The notes under the pieces: generated by a model
What the model was told of the DNA's origin: nothing
The model's database searches: none
What the model saw: the letters and a program-made list of their open reading frames with translations, nothing else
Part shown: positions 37,781-46,556 of the stretch, one piece after another
Position numbering within the stretch: position 1 is the first letter of the stretch
How the letters are laid out: every line of letters starts with the position of its first letter
Translations under genes and position numbers: made by a program
Assembly (NCBI RefSeq): GCF_004114975.1
Contig: NZ_CP030051.1
Span: 3,720,001-3,784,000, forward strand
Reading direction: 5' to 3'
From: Bradyrhizobium guangdongense
Lineage (GTDB): Bacteria > Pseudomonadota > Alphaproteobacteria > Rhizobiales > Xanthobacteraceae
Length of the DNA stretch: 64,000 nt

Positions 37781-39009
37781 AACCGCTCCGGCCGGTACGG
37801 CGTCGGGTCGATAGACGGCGTATCGCCGTTCATCATCTCCGCGAGCAGTCGTCCCGTGGCGGGGCCGAGCGTAAAGCCCTGGTGACCGTGGCCGAAATTC
37901 ATCCAGAGGCCGGGATGGCGTGGGGCGCGGCCGAGCACAGGCACCATGTCGGGCGTGCAGGGCCGGGTGCCGAACCACGGCTCCGGTTCGGCGCGCTTGC
38001 CGAGATCGATCAGCTCGCGCGCGGAGGCTTCGGCGCTGGCGAGCTGCACCGGCGTTGCCAGCGCATCCGGTGCCGTCAGCTCGGCGCCGGTGGTGATGCG
38101 GATCCCCTTGGTCATGGGACCCATGGCGTAGCCGCCGCCCTTGTCGACCAGCGGCAGATCGAGCGAGGCGCCTCCGGTGTAGTGCATGTGGTAGCCGCGC
38201 TTGCGCACCAGCGGAATCCGATAGCCGAACTTGTGCAACAGATCCGGCGACCACGGCCCGAGCGTGACGACGGCGTTGGCGGCATCGATGCGGCCATTGT
38301 CGGTCTCGACCGACCATCCGGTCGCGGTCTGCTGAAGCGACTGCGCATCGCCGAGCACGATTCTGCCGCCCGATCGTTCGAACAGATCGGCGTAGGCCGT
38401 GACCAGGGCGCCGGGATCCGACACCGTCCAGGTGTCGAGCCAATGGATCGCGCCGGGAAGGTCGTCGCGCAGGATCGGCTCGGCCTTGGTCAGCTCGCTG
38501 CCGGAGAGCACGCAAAAATTCACGCCGAACTCGCGGCGGTCGTCCTCCGCCGTCTTGACCGCCTGGTCGAAGGAGGCGGCGTCACGATGCAGCACGCGAT
38601 AGCCGGCGCGGCGGATCAGATTGTCGGCATGGGCCTCGCGGATGAGGATATCGTGCTCGGGCGTCGCATAGGCGATCAGGCGCGCCCAGGCCTCGATCGC
38701 TTCGCGATGCCGCTTCGGCGCCGAATGCCACCAATAGCGGAGCAGGGGCTCGACGTGACGATGCAGCGACGAAAGGCTGTATCGCACGTCGTTGGTGCGG
38801 CCGGTCGCGATATTCACGAGCGACGTGAGGTCGCGCGGCATCGGGTAGGGCCGCACCGCCTCCGCCTGGATCATGCCGGCGTTGCCGTAGCTGGTCTCGC
38901 GGCCCGGCTCCCTGCGGTCGACGAGCGTCACGCTCCAGCCGCGCTGCTTCAAATGCAAGGCGGCGCTCACGCCCACCATGCCACCGCCGAGAACGATTGC
39001 GCTTTGCAT
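37777..39009 (-). CDS. FAD-dependent D-amino-acid dehydrogenase-like oxidoreductase
   Basis: A 410-aa flavoprotein of the DAO/DadA family. The N-terminal FAD-binding GxGxxG-type motif (IVLGGGMVGVSAALHLKQRGWSVTLVDRR) is present, followed by ETSYGNAGMIQAEAVRPYPMP, and the C-terminal FAD segment reads NFGHGHQGFTLGPATGRLLAEM. It probably oxidises a D-amino acid or related amine to the oxo-acid. It is 15 bases downstream of the MFS gene and belongs to the amidase-MFS-oxidoreductase run, which suggests degradation of an imported amide or amino compound. Confidence 0.88.
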   Translation of the reverse strand: MQSAIVLGGGMVGVSAALHLKQRGWSVTLVDRREPGRETSYGNAGMIQAEAVRPYPMPRDLTSLVNIATGRTNDVRYSLSSLHRHVEPLLRYWWHSAPKRHREAIEAWARLIAYATPEHDILIREAHADNLIRRAGYRVLHRDAASFDQAVKTAEDDRREFGVNFCVLSGSELTKAEPILRDDLPGAIHWLDTWTVSDPGALVTAYADLFERSGGRIVLGDAQSLQQTATGWSVETDNGRIDAANAVVTLGPWSPDLLHKFGYRIPLVRKRGYHMHYTGGASLDLPLVDKGGGYAMGPMTKGIRITTGAELTAPDALATPVQLASAEASARELIDLGKRAEPEPWFGTRPCTPDMVPVLGRAPRHPGLWMNFGHGHQGFTLGPATGRLLAEMMNGDTPSIDPTPYRPERF

Positions 39010-39024
39010 CGCAGATCTCTCCTG

Positions 39025-40239
39025 TCAGGCCGGCTCTAGCGCGAGCTTGGGCTGCGCCGTGTTGATGGTCGTCGCGACGACCACGGACAGCGCCGTCATC
39101 GCGACCAGGAATCCGAAGGCCGCGTCGAATGATCCGGTCCCGGTCACGATGAATCCCATGAGGGCCGGCGCAACGAAGCCCGCGCTCTGGCCGCCGAGAT
39201 TGACCATGCCGACGCCCGATCCGATCTGATCGTCGCGGAGCAGCTTGGTCGGGAGCGCAACCACCGCAGCCAGCACGAAGGATTTGAAGAAATAGACCAG
39301 CGACTGAAACACGATCAGCACCGTGATCGTCTGCGCCTTGTACATGGCGTAGAGGAAGATGCCGGTCAATGTCGAGCTGCCAATCAGCAGATATTTTTCG
39401 CGTTCGGCAAAGAAGGTCGTCATCACCCAGCCGCCGATCGCGGTCGCGATCGTCGCCATCACGAACGGGATCGGCGCCACGATGCCGACGGTCTTGAGGT
39501 CAAGTCCGCGCTGCTGCAGCAGATAGAGCGGCATCCAGGAATCCAGGCCCTTGTTGACGCAGCTCAGGCCGAACCACACCACCATCAACTGCCAGAGCAG
39601 CGGATTCTTCATCAGCTCGCGCATCGGCGCCCGCGGCTTCGCCGTCACGGGTCCGACGCCGATACGCGAAAGATGCGGAACGAAGACGAAGTAGACCACC
39701 GCGAACACGACGCCGGCGATGCCGATGGTATTGAAGGCATGACGCCAGCCCAGCCAGAGGATCAGGGGCGCCATGATCAGCGGCGCGATCATGCTGCCGG
39801 CATAGTTCGACGAGAGCAGCAGCGCCGACATCTTTGGCCGGCTGTCCTTCTTGAACAGTTCCGCGATGGCGCGGATGCTCGCCGGCGGAAAGCCGCCCTC
39901 GGCGATGCCGAAGATGAAGCGGATCGCGATCAGCGAGGTCAGCGACCAGGCCAGGCTGGTGAAGGCCGTGAAAATCGACCACATCACGATCGTGATGATC
40001 ACCACATATTTCGAACCGAAGCGATCGGACAGCCATCCGCCCGGCACTTGCATCGCGGCATAGCCCAGGAAAAATGCGCTGATGACGATGCCGAGGTCGG
40101 CGGCCTGGAGATTGAAGTCCTTCCCGATCTGCGCCAGCGCCAGCGAGATCGCCGCGCGGTCGATGTAGGAGATGCAGTAGGCAATGTAGAGCAGGACGAA
40201 CGCGACGATTCCGGTTTTCCGCTGCGACAGTTCAGTCAT
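39025..40239 (-). CDS. MFS transporter (anion:cation symporter-like)
   Basis: A 404-aa permease with 12 predicted helices. YIDRAAISLALAQIGKDFNLQAADLGIVISAFFLGYAAMQVPGGWLSDRFGSK, the loop after TM4-5 (GIAEGGFPPASIRAIAELF) and the second-half repeat are typical of the ACS family that imports organic anions such as hexuronates and phthalate. Start at ATG 40239 rather than nine codons upstream. Middle gene of the amidase-MFS-oxidoreductase cluster. Confidence 0.88.
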   Translation of the reverse strand: MTELSQRKTGIVAFVLLYIAYCISYIDRAAISLALAQIGKDFNLQAADLGIVISAFFLGYAAMQVPGGWLSDRFGSKYVVIITIVMWSIFTAFTSLAWSLTSLIAIRFIFGIAEGGFPPASIRAIAELFKKDSRPKMSALLLSSNYAGSMIAPLIMAPLILWLGWRHAFNTIGIAGVVFAVVYFVFVPHLSRIGVGPVTAKPRAPMRELMKNPLLWQLMVVWFGLSCVNKGLDSWMPLYLLQQRGLDLKTVGIVAPIPFVMATIATAIGGWVMTTFFAEREKYLLIGSSTLTGIFLYAMYKAQTITVLIVFQSLVYFFKSFVLAAVVALPTKLLRDDQIGSGVGMVNLGGQSAGFVAPALMGFIVTGTGSFDAAFGFLVAMTALSVVVATTINTAQPKLALEPA

Positions 40240-40295
40240 GCTCGTCTCCGGTTTGCCGGCGATCACGCCTGCTCGTGGTGGTCTGATTCCGAGGT

Positions 40296-41792
40296 CTATT
40301 CCCAGGTCAGGAAGCCGGGGGTCGACGACAGCGGCGGCGCCGTTGCAAGTTTGGCCAAATCAGGCACCGGCCGGCACATCTGCGGGTCGCCCGCAAATGC
40401 AGCCTCGAGGCTCGCTGCGACCGAAAGCACGATCGCGTCGCCGCCGCGGGGGCCGACGATCTGGAGGCCGAAGGGCAGGCCGGCTTCGTCGCGGCCGAGG
40501 GGAATGCTGATCGCGGGATGCCCGGGGAGTGTCACGGCGTAAGCGAGCGCGAGCCAGTGGAAGTAGGATTTCGTCGGCACGCCATCGATCTCCGCAGGAT
40601 AGAGCTCTGACCACGGCCGCGGGCTGAGCGTTATGGTCGGGCTGATCAACACGTCGCAATTTTCGAAGAAGCTCTGATAGGCACGATAGATCCGCGTTTG
40701 CGTCGTCGCCGCGCGGACGTGGTCTTCGAGCGAATAGGTGAGTCCTTCCTCGACATTGGCGCGGACATTGGGGCCGAGCATCTCGGGCCGTTCCTTGTAG
40801 TTCTTGCCGTGCATCGCCAGGAAGAGGCCGGCGCGCAGCACGGCGAAGGCATCGTCCGCACCGGTGCAGTCGGGGGTCGCCTCGCGACATTCGGCGAACA
40901 GCGGCGCAAGCCTCGCTACACGATCGCGGAAGACGCGGCGGATAGCCTGCTCCGTCGGCGCAAAGCCGAAGTCCTCGGTGAAAGCGAGGCGCAGCTTGCC
41001 GAGCTTCGCCGGGCGCGGCGCGGCCCAACGCTCGGCGCGTGCGCGCACGGGCTCGCTTGGCAGCGTGTAGGCGAGCGGATCGCGGGCATCGTCGCTCGCC
41101 ATCACGGACAGCATCAGTGCGGTATCGGCGACGTTGCGCGCCATCGGTCCGTCGGTCGACAGGTTGGACCAGCCGAAGGCGCGCTTCTCACTCGCAATGA
41201 GGCCATAGGAGGGACGCATGCCGACGATGCCGGCATAGCCCGCGGGATTGCGCAGAGATCCCCCGGTGTCCGAGCCCGAGGCAAGCGGAGCCATGCCGCA
41301 AGCGAGCGCGACCGCCGAGCCGCCGGACGAGCCGGCCGCGGAGCGCGAAGGCTCAAAGGGATTGCCGGTCGCGCCGAACACGGGATTGCGGGTGTTACCG
41401 CCTGCGGCCCATTCCGGCGTGTTGGTCTTGCCGAAGATGATGGCGCCGGCCGCGCGCAACCGGGCGACCGAGCCCTGGTCCGCGACCGGTACATGGTCGC
41501 GCAACACCGGGCTGCCATAGGTGGAGCGCATCCCGGCGGTGTCCTGGGTATCCTTGATCAGGACGGGAAGTCCGTGCAGCGCGCCGCGATCCTCTCCGCG
41601 CAGGATAGCGGCCTCCGCCTCGTTCGCGGCGGCGCGCGCCCCGGCCTCGTCAAGTGTCACGACGGCGTTGACGGCGGCATTGGTGGTGGTGATGCGTGAC
41701 AGGCAGGCATCGAGTAGTTCGACAGGGGAGATCGCCCGCGCGGCCAGCAGCCGGCGCAGCTCGACGGCATCAGTGTCACAAAGCTCGGGCAA
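40296..41792 (-). CDS. Amidase-signature family hydrolase
   Basis: A 498-aa Ser-cisSer-Lys amidase. Lys80 in LPVLIKDTQDTAG, the cis-Ser in the glycine/serine-rich RSAAGSSGGSAVALACG (about 155-156) and nucleophile Ser179 in SGSDTGGSLRNPAGYAG complete the triad. Hydrolyses an amide (or N-carbamoyl) substrate in the cytoplasm. The TTG start has AAAGGGAC upstream. First gene of the catabolic run, divergent from an XRE-cupin regulator. Confidence 0.92.
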   Translation of the reverse strand: MPELCDTDAVELRRLLAARAISPVELLDACLSRITTTNAAVNAVVTLDEAGARAAANEAEAAILRGEDRGALHGLPVLIKDTQDTAGMRSTYGSPVLRDHVPVADQGSVARLRAAGAIIFGKTNTPEWAAGGNTRNPVFGATGNPFEPSRSAAGSSGGSAVALACGMAPLASGSDTGGSLRNPAGYAGIVGMRPSYGLIASEKRAFGWSNLSTDGPMARNVADTALMLSVMASDDARDPLAYTLPSEPVRARAERWAAPRPAKLGKLRLAFTEDFGFAPTEQAIRRVFRDRVARLAPLFAECREATPDCTGADDAFAVLRAGLFLAMHGKNYKERPEMLGPNVRANVEEGLTYSLEDHVRAATTQTRIYRAYQSFFENCDVLISPTITLSPRPWSELYPAEIDGVPTKSYFHWLALAYAVTLPGHPAISIPLGRDEAGLPFGLQIVGPRGGDAIVLSVAASLEAAFAGDPQMCRPVPDLAKLATAPPLSSTPGFLTWE

Positions 41793-42001
41793 CGCCAGTC
41801 CCTTTCAGATTATGAAAACGATTTAGCATATCGGAAACTAAGACCCGCGCACCAATATTCGTCAGACAGGGACGATTCTTGCACAAATCTTGGCTTTTTT
41901 GACCCGGAAAGGCCCCCGAGAGGCGATCCGCGGGCGCCTTTCGCCGAAACGATTAGATGGATAGGCCAACAACTTTTCTGCAGTCATGGTAGGATTGCTG
42001 C
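41793..42001. promoter_or_regulatory. Divergent control region: amidase operon / XRE-cupin regulator
   Basis: 209 bases between divergent genes. AAACGATTTAG (41816-41826) next to the amidase start and AAACGATTAG (41947-41956) next to the regulator are near-identical direct copies, plausible half-sites for the regulator. A weak GC hairpin (AGGCG/CGCCT) lies around 41921-41939. Confidence 0.4.
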
Positions 42002-42682
42002 ATGAGCGAAACCACCACGCCCGAAGGCGCCAACTCCCAGCTCGGCCAATGCCTCAAGGCCGCGCGCCAGGCGCGTGGCCTGACGCTCAAGCAGGTGGCG
42101 GAACGGACCGGCATGGCGCTGTCGACCCTCTCGAAGGTCGAGAACGGCCTGATGTCGCTCACCTACGACAAGCTGCTTCAGCTCACCTCGGGCCTGAAGA
42201 TGGAAATCGCGGAGCTGTTCAATCCGGCGGTCGCGGCGCCCGCGCAGGGCCGTCCGGTCACCGCGCGGCGGAGCATCAGCCGGGCCGGGCAGGGGCAGCT
42301 GATCAATACGAAATTCTACACCTATACCTATCAATGCACCGATCTGATCGGCAAACGGATGGTGCCGATCGTGGCAGAAGTCCGCGCGCGCTCGCTGGAT
42401 GAATTCGGTCCGCTGCTGCGCCACGCCGGCGAAGAGTACTTCCTGGTGACGAGCGGGCGAGTCGCTGTCCATACCGAGTTCTACGCGCCGGAGATCCTTG
42501 GCGAGGGCGACGGCATCTATCTCGACAGCACCATGGGCCATGCCTACCTCAACGCCGGCGAGGCAGCATCGGCGAAGGGCGTCTGCCTCTGCACCAGCGA
42601 GGCGCCGGATCTCTACGACCAACTTCGCCAGATCGCATCGCGCGAGGAGGCGCCGCTCGGCGCTGACGAGTCGTCGCCGTAG
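42002..42682 (+). CDS. XRE-family regulator with cupin sensor domain
   Basis: A 226-aa regulator. HTH at about residues 14-68 (LGQCLKAARQARGLTLKQVAERTGMALSTLSKVENGLMSLT) followed by a small-molecule-binding cupin (about 105-215: HAGEEYFLVTSGRVAVHTEFYAPEILGEGDGIYLDSTMGHAYLNAG). Members of this architecture repress adjacent amino-acid or polyamine catabolic genes. Its position makes it the likely controller of the amidase-MFS-oxidoreductase run. Confidence 0.9.
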   Translation: MSETTTPEGANSQLGQCLKAARQARGLTLKQVAERTGMALSTLSKVENGLMSLTYDKLLQLTSGLKMEIAELFNPAVAAPAQGRPVTARRSISRAGQGQLINTKFYTYTYQCTDLIGKRMVPIVAEVRARSLDEFGPLLRHAGEEYFLVTSGRVAVHTEFYAPEILGEGDGIYLDSTMGHAYLNAGEAASAKGVCLCTSEAPDLYDQLRQIASREEAPLGADESSP

Positions 42683-42704
42683 CATTCGGCAAGGCATGAA
42701 GCGA

Positions 42705-42732
42705 AAAACGCCCGGCTTTTGCCGGACGTTTT
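42705..42732. terminator. Bidirectional terminator between XRE-cupin and rne
   Basis: AAAACGCCCGGC/GCCGGACGTTTT around a TTTT loop has T-runs on both strands and lies in the 66-base gap between the two convergent genes. Confidence 0.8.
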
Positions 42733-42748
42733 CATTTTGTGCGTTTGC

Positions 42749-45700
42749 TTATTCGCCGCCGCCGAAACGGCGGGACCACCAGCCGGCCCGACGCTGGGCT
42801 GCCGGCGTCTCCGCTGCCGCGTCCGGCGCGGGTTCCGGCGCAGGCGCGGGCGCTGCAACGGGTTCAGCTGCAACCGGGGGCGCAGGCTCGCTCGGGCTGC
42901 TCGTCAGGAAGCTCACCTTCTCGCGAACGGTCGAGCGACGGCGTGTGGCCCTGTCATCGGCCGCGGGCTCTTCTTCCGCGACAGCAACGGGCGCAGGCTG
43001 AACTGGCGTTTGAACGGGTGCCTGAGGCTCGGCCTGCGACGTTTCAGCGGAGGGCATGTGCTTCGCATGCGCAATCGACGGAGCGGACTCGCTGGCAGAC
43101 GAGCCGTCGAAGTCGGCCACTGCCTCGGTTGCTTCCGGCGGTGGATTGCTGCCGCCAATTTCGTCGCCGATGGATCCGGCGAGGCCTTCCTCATTGCCGC
43201 CGCGCCGACGACGTCCACCCCTGCGACCGCGCCGGCGCCGGCGCTCGCCGCCACCCTGCTGCTCGCCACGGGCGGCCTGTTCCTCGCCTTCCTCACCGTC
43301 TTGCTCGGACTCGGCATCCTCGTCGCCTTCGCCGGCGGTCATTGCCGGCTCGGGAAGCGTGGCTGGGCTGTCCTCGCGAAGCTCGCCGTCGCGCTGACCG
43401 CCGCGACCTCGACGACGGCGGCGGCGCTTGCGGCGCTGCCCGTCACCTTCGGACGCGGCTTCACCTGAGGCCTGCTCATCGCCGAGACCCTCAGTTTCGT
43501 CGGTCTCGACCTCGGATTCGGTCTCGAGGTCGAAAAGGTCCTCGTCGTCATAGGCCTCTTCGGGCAGTGGCGGCGGGCTTGCGGCAGCCTGGGCTGCGAG
43601 CAGCGCCTTGGCGGCTTCCAGCGTGTGGACCTGCTCGCCGCGGTCGATGACGTAGGCCTGCGGGCCGCTGACGGACTGATCGGCGATGACCGACAGCGTG
43701 ACCTTGAAGCCGTTTTCGAGGTCGCGCAAATGGCCGCGCTTGTGGTTCAGCACATAGAGCGCGACGTCGGTGCGGGTACGGACCACGAGATTGTGGGTGG
43801 CGCCCTTCATCAGGATCTCTTCCAGCCCGCGCAGCAGTTGCAGCGCCACCGAGGACACCGACCGGACATGACCGGTGCCGCCGCAGTGCGGGCAGGGGTC
43901 GGTCGAACTCTCCAGCACGCTGGCGCGGATACGCTGGCGCGACATCTCCAAGAGGCCGAAATGCGAGATGCGCCCGACCTGGATGCGCGCGCGATCCTGC
44001 CGCAGGCAATCGGACAGCTTGCGCTCGACCGAACGGTTGTTGCGCTTCTCGTCCATGTCGATGAAGTCGATGACGATCAGGCCAGCGAGGTCGCGCAGGC
44101 GAAGCTGGCGGGCGACCTCTTCGGCCGCTTCCAGATTGGTCTTGAGCGCAGTGTCCTCGATGTGGTGCTCGCGGGTCGATCGTCCGGAGTTGACGTCGAT
44201 CGAGACCAGCGCCTCCGTCTGATTGATGACGATATAACCGCCCGACCGCAGCTGCACGGTCGGCGAGAACATCGCATCGAGCTGGCTTTCGACGCCCATC
44301 CGCGAGAACAGCGGCTGGCCGTCCCGATATTGCTTCACCGCGCTGACATTGGCGGGCATCAGCATCTTCATGAAATCGCGTGCTTCGCGGTAGCCGGCTT
44401 CGCCGGCAACCTGGATCTCGTCGATCTCCTTGTTGTAGAGGTCGCGCAGCGAGCGCTTGATCAGCGAGCCCTCTTCGTAGACCAGGGTCGGAGCCTGCGA
44501 CTTCAGCGTCAGGTCGCGCACCGTCTCCCACATCCGGATCAGGTATTCGAAGTCGCGCTTGATCTCGGGCTTGGTGCGGGCCGCGCCCGCGGTGCGCAGG
44601 ATGATGCCCATGCCCTCGGGCACGTCGAGATCCTGCACCACTTCCTTCAGGCGCGAGCGATCCTGCGCCGAGGTGATCTTGCGGCTGATGCCGCCGCCGC
44701 GCGCGGTGTTCGGCATCAAGACGGCGTAGCGGCCGGCGAGCGACAGATAGGTCGTCAGCGCCGCGCCCTTGTTGCCGCGCTCTTCCTTGACCACCTGCAC
44801 CAGCATCACTTGGCGGCGCTTGATGACTTCCTGGATCTTGTACTGGCGGCGCGGCCGGAAGGTGCGCTCCGGCACTTCTTCCAGCACGTCGTCACCGCCC
44901 ACGGATTCGACGACTTCCTCTTCGGCTTCCTCGCCGTCTTCTTCGTCCTCGTCGTCTTCACCGGCAGCTTCCGCGGCCTCGCCATGTGGCGCCTCCGTCG
45001 GCTCCCCAGCGGCGTAGACGGCATCGGCCGGCTCGGCGGCCGAGGTCACGACTTCGGCAAAGTCCTCGCCATGCGCTTCAACGGACGGAGCCTCCTGAGG
45101 CTCGGCAACGGTCTCGGCCGCAACTACGGGCTCCGCGCCGATCGCCGCGACGGGCGCGGGCGCCTCGTCGGCGTGATGATCATCGCCATGATGATCGTGT
45201 TCGTGATCATCGCCATGGTCGTCATGATCATGATCGTGCGCGTGCTCGTCATGGGTGCGAGGATGATCATCGTGCTCATGATTGTCATGGCCGTGATCGT
45301 CGTGGTCGTGATGATCGTGGTCTTCGTGCTCGCCGTGGTGTTCGGCGTCGGCGTGCAGGTGCTCGCCCTCATGCGACGTGGCGTCGGCGAACTCCGGCTG
45401 AACGTCGCCCTCGACCGGCTGGGCCGCGGGATCGGCGCCGGCCTCGAGACCTTCGACGATGTCGCTGCGGACGCGCTCGCCATGGCCACGCCGGCGGGCG
45501 TTGCGGTGGCGCGAGCGACGACGGCCGTGGGAGCGGTTCTCGCTCTCTTCCTCGGCTTCGCGATGGGCCTGCTCCTCGGCCTCGATCAGCGCCTGCCGGT
45601 CGGCGACCGGGATCTGGTAGTAGTCGGGATGGATTTCGCTGAAGGCGAGGAAGCCGTGGCGGTTGCCGCCATATTCGACGAAGGCGGCCTGGAGCGAGGG

Positions 45701-45853
45701 TTCGACCCTGGTGACCTTGGCGAGGTAGATATTCCCGCGCAGTTGCTTGCGTTGCGCGGTCTCGAAGTCAAACTCTTCGACGCGATTGCCGCGGACCACG
45801 ACGACCCGGGTCTCTTCCGGGTGGGTGGCATCGATCAACATCTTGTTGGGCAT
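42749..45853 (-). CDS. rne: Ribonuclease E/G with His/Asp-rich insertion in the S1 domain
   Basis: Endoribonuclease (1034 aa), scaffold of the RNA degradosome, processing rRNA, tRNA and mRNA. Catalytic core intact: LVSIDVNSGRST and VIDFIDMDEKRNNRSVERKL carry the metal-binding Asp residues, FGLLEMSRQRI is the RNase H-like/DNase I segment, and CPHCGGTG is the Zn-link. The S1 RNA-binding domain is split: its first strands (about 36-75) and last strands (YKIQEVIKRRQVMLVQVVKEERGNKGAALTTYL, about 338-370) are separated by about 260 residues, including positions 161-230 with 27 His plus many Asp. The C-terminal 300 residues are disordered Arg/Glu-rich scaffold. A long intergenic region lies upstream, as expected for an autoregulated gene. 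Confidence 0.93.
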   Translation of the reverse strand: MPNKMLIDATHPEETRVVVVRGNRVEEFDFETAQRKQLRGNIYLAKVTRVEPSLQAAFVEYGGNRHGFLAFSEIHPDYYQIPVADRQALIEAEEQAHREAEEESENRSHGRRRSRHRNARRRGHGERVRSDIVEGLEAGADPAAQPVEGDVQPEFADATSHEGEHLHADAEHHGEHEDHDHHDHDDHGHDNHEHDDHPRTHDEHAHDHDHDDHGDDHEHDHHGDDHHADEAPAPVAAIGAEPVVAAETVAEPQEAPSVEAHGEDFAEVVTSAAEPADAVYAAGEPTEAPHGEAAEAAGEDDEDEEDGEEAEEEVVESVGGDDVLEEVPERTFRPRRQYKIQEVIKRRQVMLVQVVKEERGNKGAALTTYLSLAGRYAVLMPNTARGGGISRKITSAQDRSRLKEVVQDLDVPEGMGIILRTAGAARTKPEIKRDFEYLIRMWETVRDLTLKSQAPTLVYEEGSLIKRSLRDLYNKEIDEIQVAGEAGYREARDFMKMLMPANVSAVKQYRDGQPLFSRMGVESQLDAMFSPTVQLRSGGYIVINQTEALVSIDVNSGRSTREHHIEDTALKTNLEAAEEVARQLRLRDLAGLIVIDFIDMDEKRNNRSVERKLSDCLRQDRARIQVGRISHFGLLEMSRQRIRASVLESSTDPCPHCGGTGHVRSVSSVALQLLRGLEEILMKGATHNLVVRTRTDVALYVLNHKRGHLRDLENGFKVTLSVIADQSVSGPQAYVIDRGEQVHTLEAAKALLAAQAAASPPPLPEEAYDDEDLFDLETESEVETDETEGLGDEQASGEAASEGDGQRRKRRRRRRGRGGQRDGELREDSPATLPEPAMTAGEGDEDAESEQDGEEGEEQAARGEQQGGGERRRRRGRRGGRRRRGGNEEGLAGSIGDEIGGSNPPPEATEAVADFDGSSASESAPSIAHAKHMPSAETSQAEPQAPVQTPVQPAPVAVAEEEPAADDRATRRRSTVREKVSFLTSSPSEPAPPVAAEPVAAPAPAPEPAPDAAAETPAAQRRAGWWSRRFGGGE

Positions 45854-46556
45854 GTCTTAACTCTTGGCGGCGGCGGGCGCGGTTCACCGTGGGCGCGAAG
45901 AGCGCTGCCGGGTGACGCGACGGTCCACCTGATTCGGGGGTGAGGGGAAGGCCGAAACGCCGTCTCTCGCGCCTTGCCGGACCGGAAGCTTCAGGACCGA
46001 AGCGGCGTGCGGGATTTTCACTCCGCAGCGTCGCGAATGATCCTTCAGAATTGGTCGGCACAGTCTGGCGCATCAAGCGTCGGCCCGTATGAAACATTGG
46101 GCGGCGGGGCCGCCCCTAATCAGTTGCTGCTGGCCAGGCATGGCGCGTGTGCGCTCGCCCTGGATCGAGAACCGCCCCCTTTGGATTAAGGGGATGGGTA
46201 ACTGGCTGCGTCGCTGTCAAAAACTGTCCCGGAAACAGTGTGGTAACCGGAAACCGTCCGCCGCCGGGGCTTGCCCCGTTCCGCCTCGCTGCCGCGCACC
46301 GCGCTGGCCGTTGGGGGAACAGAAAAACGCTGGAATTCCCAAACCTTGGGAGCTCCGGCGCTGCACCGGGAGGCTGAATGCGACACAACCGGAAATCATT
46401 GGCCGTCAGCAATCCGTACATACGAGGAATGGGCCACCGGTGCAAGGGAGCGTCGCACGCCGGTCACAGTCGGAGAGTTTCGCGTCCCTGTCATTAAGGA
46501 TCGATTAACCCTGTGGTTCTATTGCGTTAAAGAGGCTGCTCGGAGGCACGGATTCG
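45854..46556. other. Long rne-amiC divergent intergenic region
   Basis: 703 bases without a supported gene. It should hold the rne promoter and long 5' UTR on one side and the amiC promoter on the other. Hairpins seen: GGGCGG/CCGCCC near 46099-46115, CGGGGC-TT-GCCCCG at 46265-46278 and CCCAA-ACC-TTGGG at 46338-46350. No ncRNA family recognised. Confidence 0.55.

Noticed and set aside
43625..45943. A 772-codon open frame antisense to rne, with hydrophobic valine/methionine-rich stretches
   Set aside because: The apparent membrane segments are only the reverse reading of the His/Asp codons of the RNase E insert.
45854..46556. Structured ncRNA between rne and amiC
   Set aside because: Only isolated short GC hairpins were found and no terminator or known family pattern.
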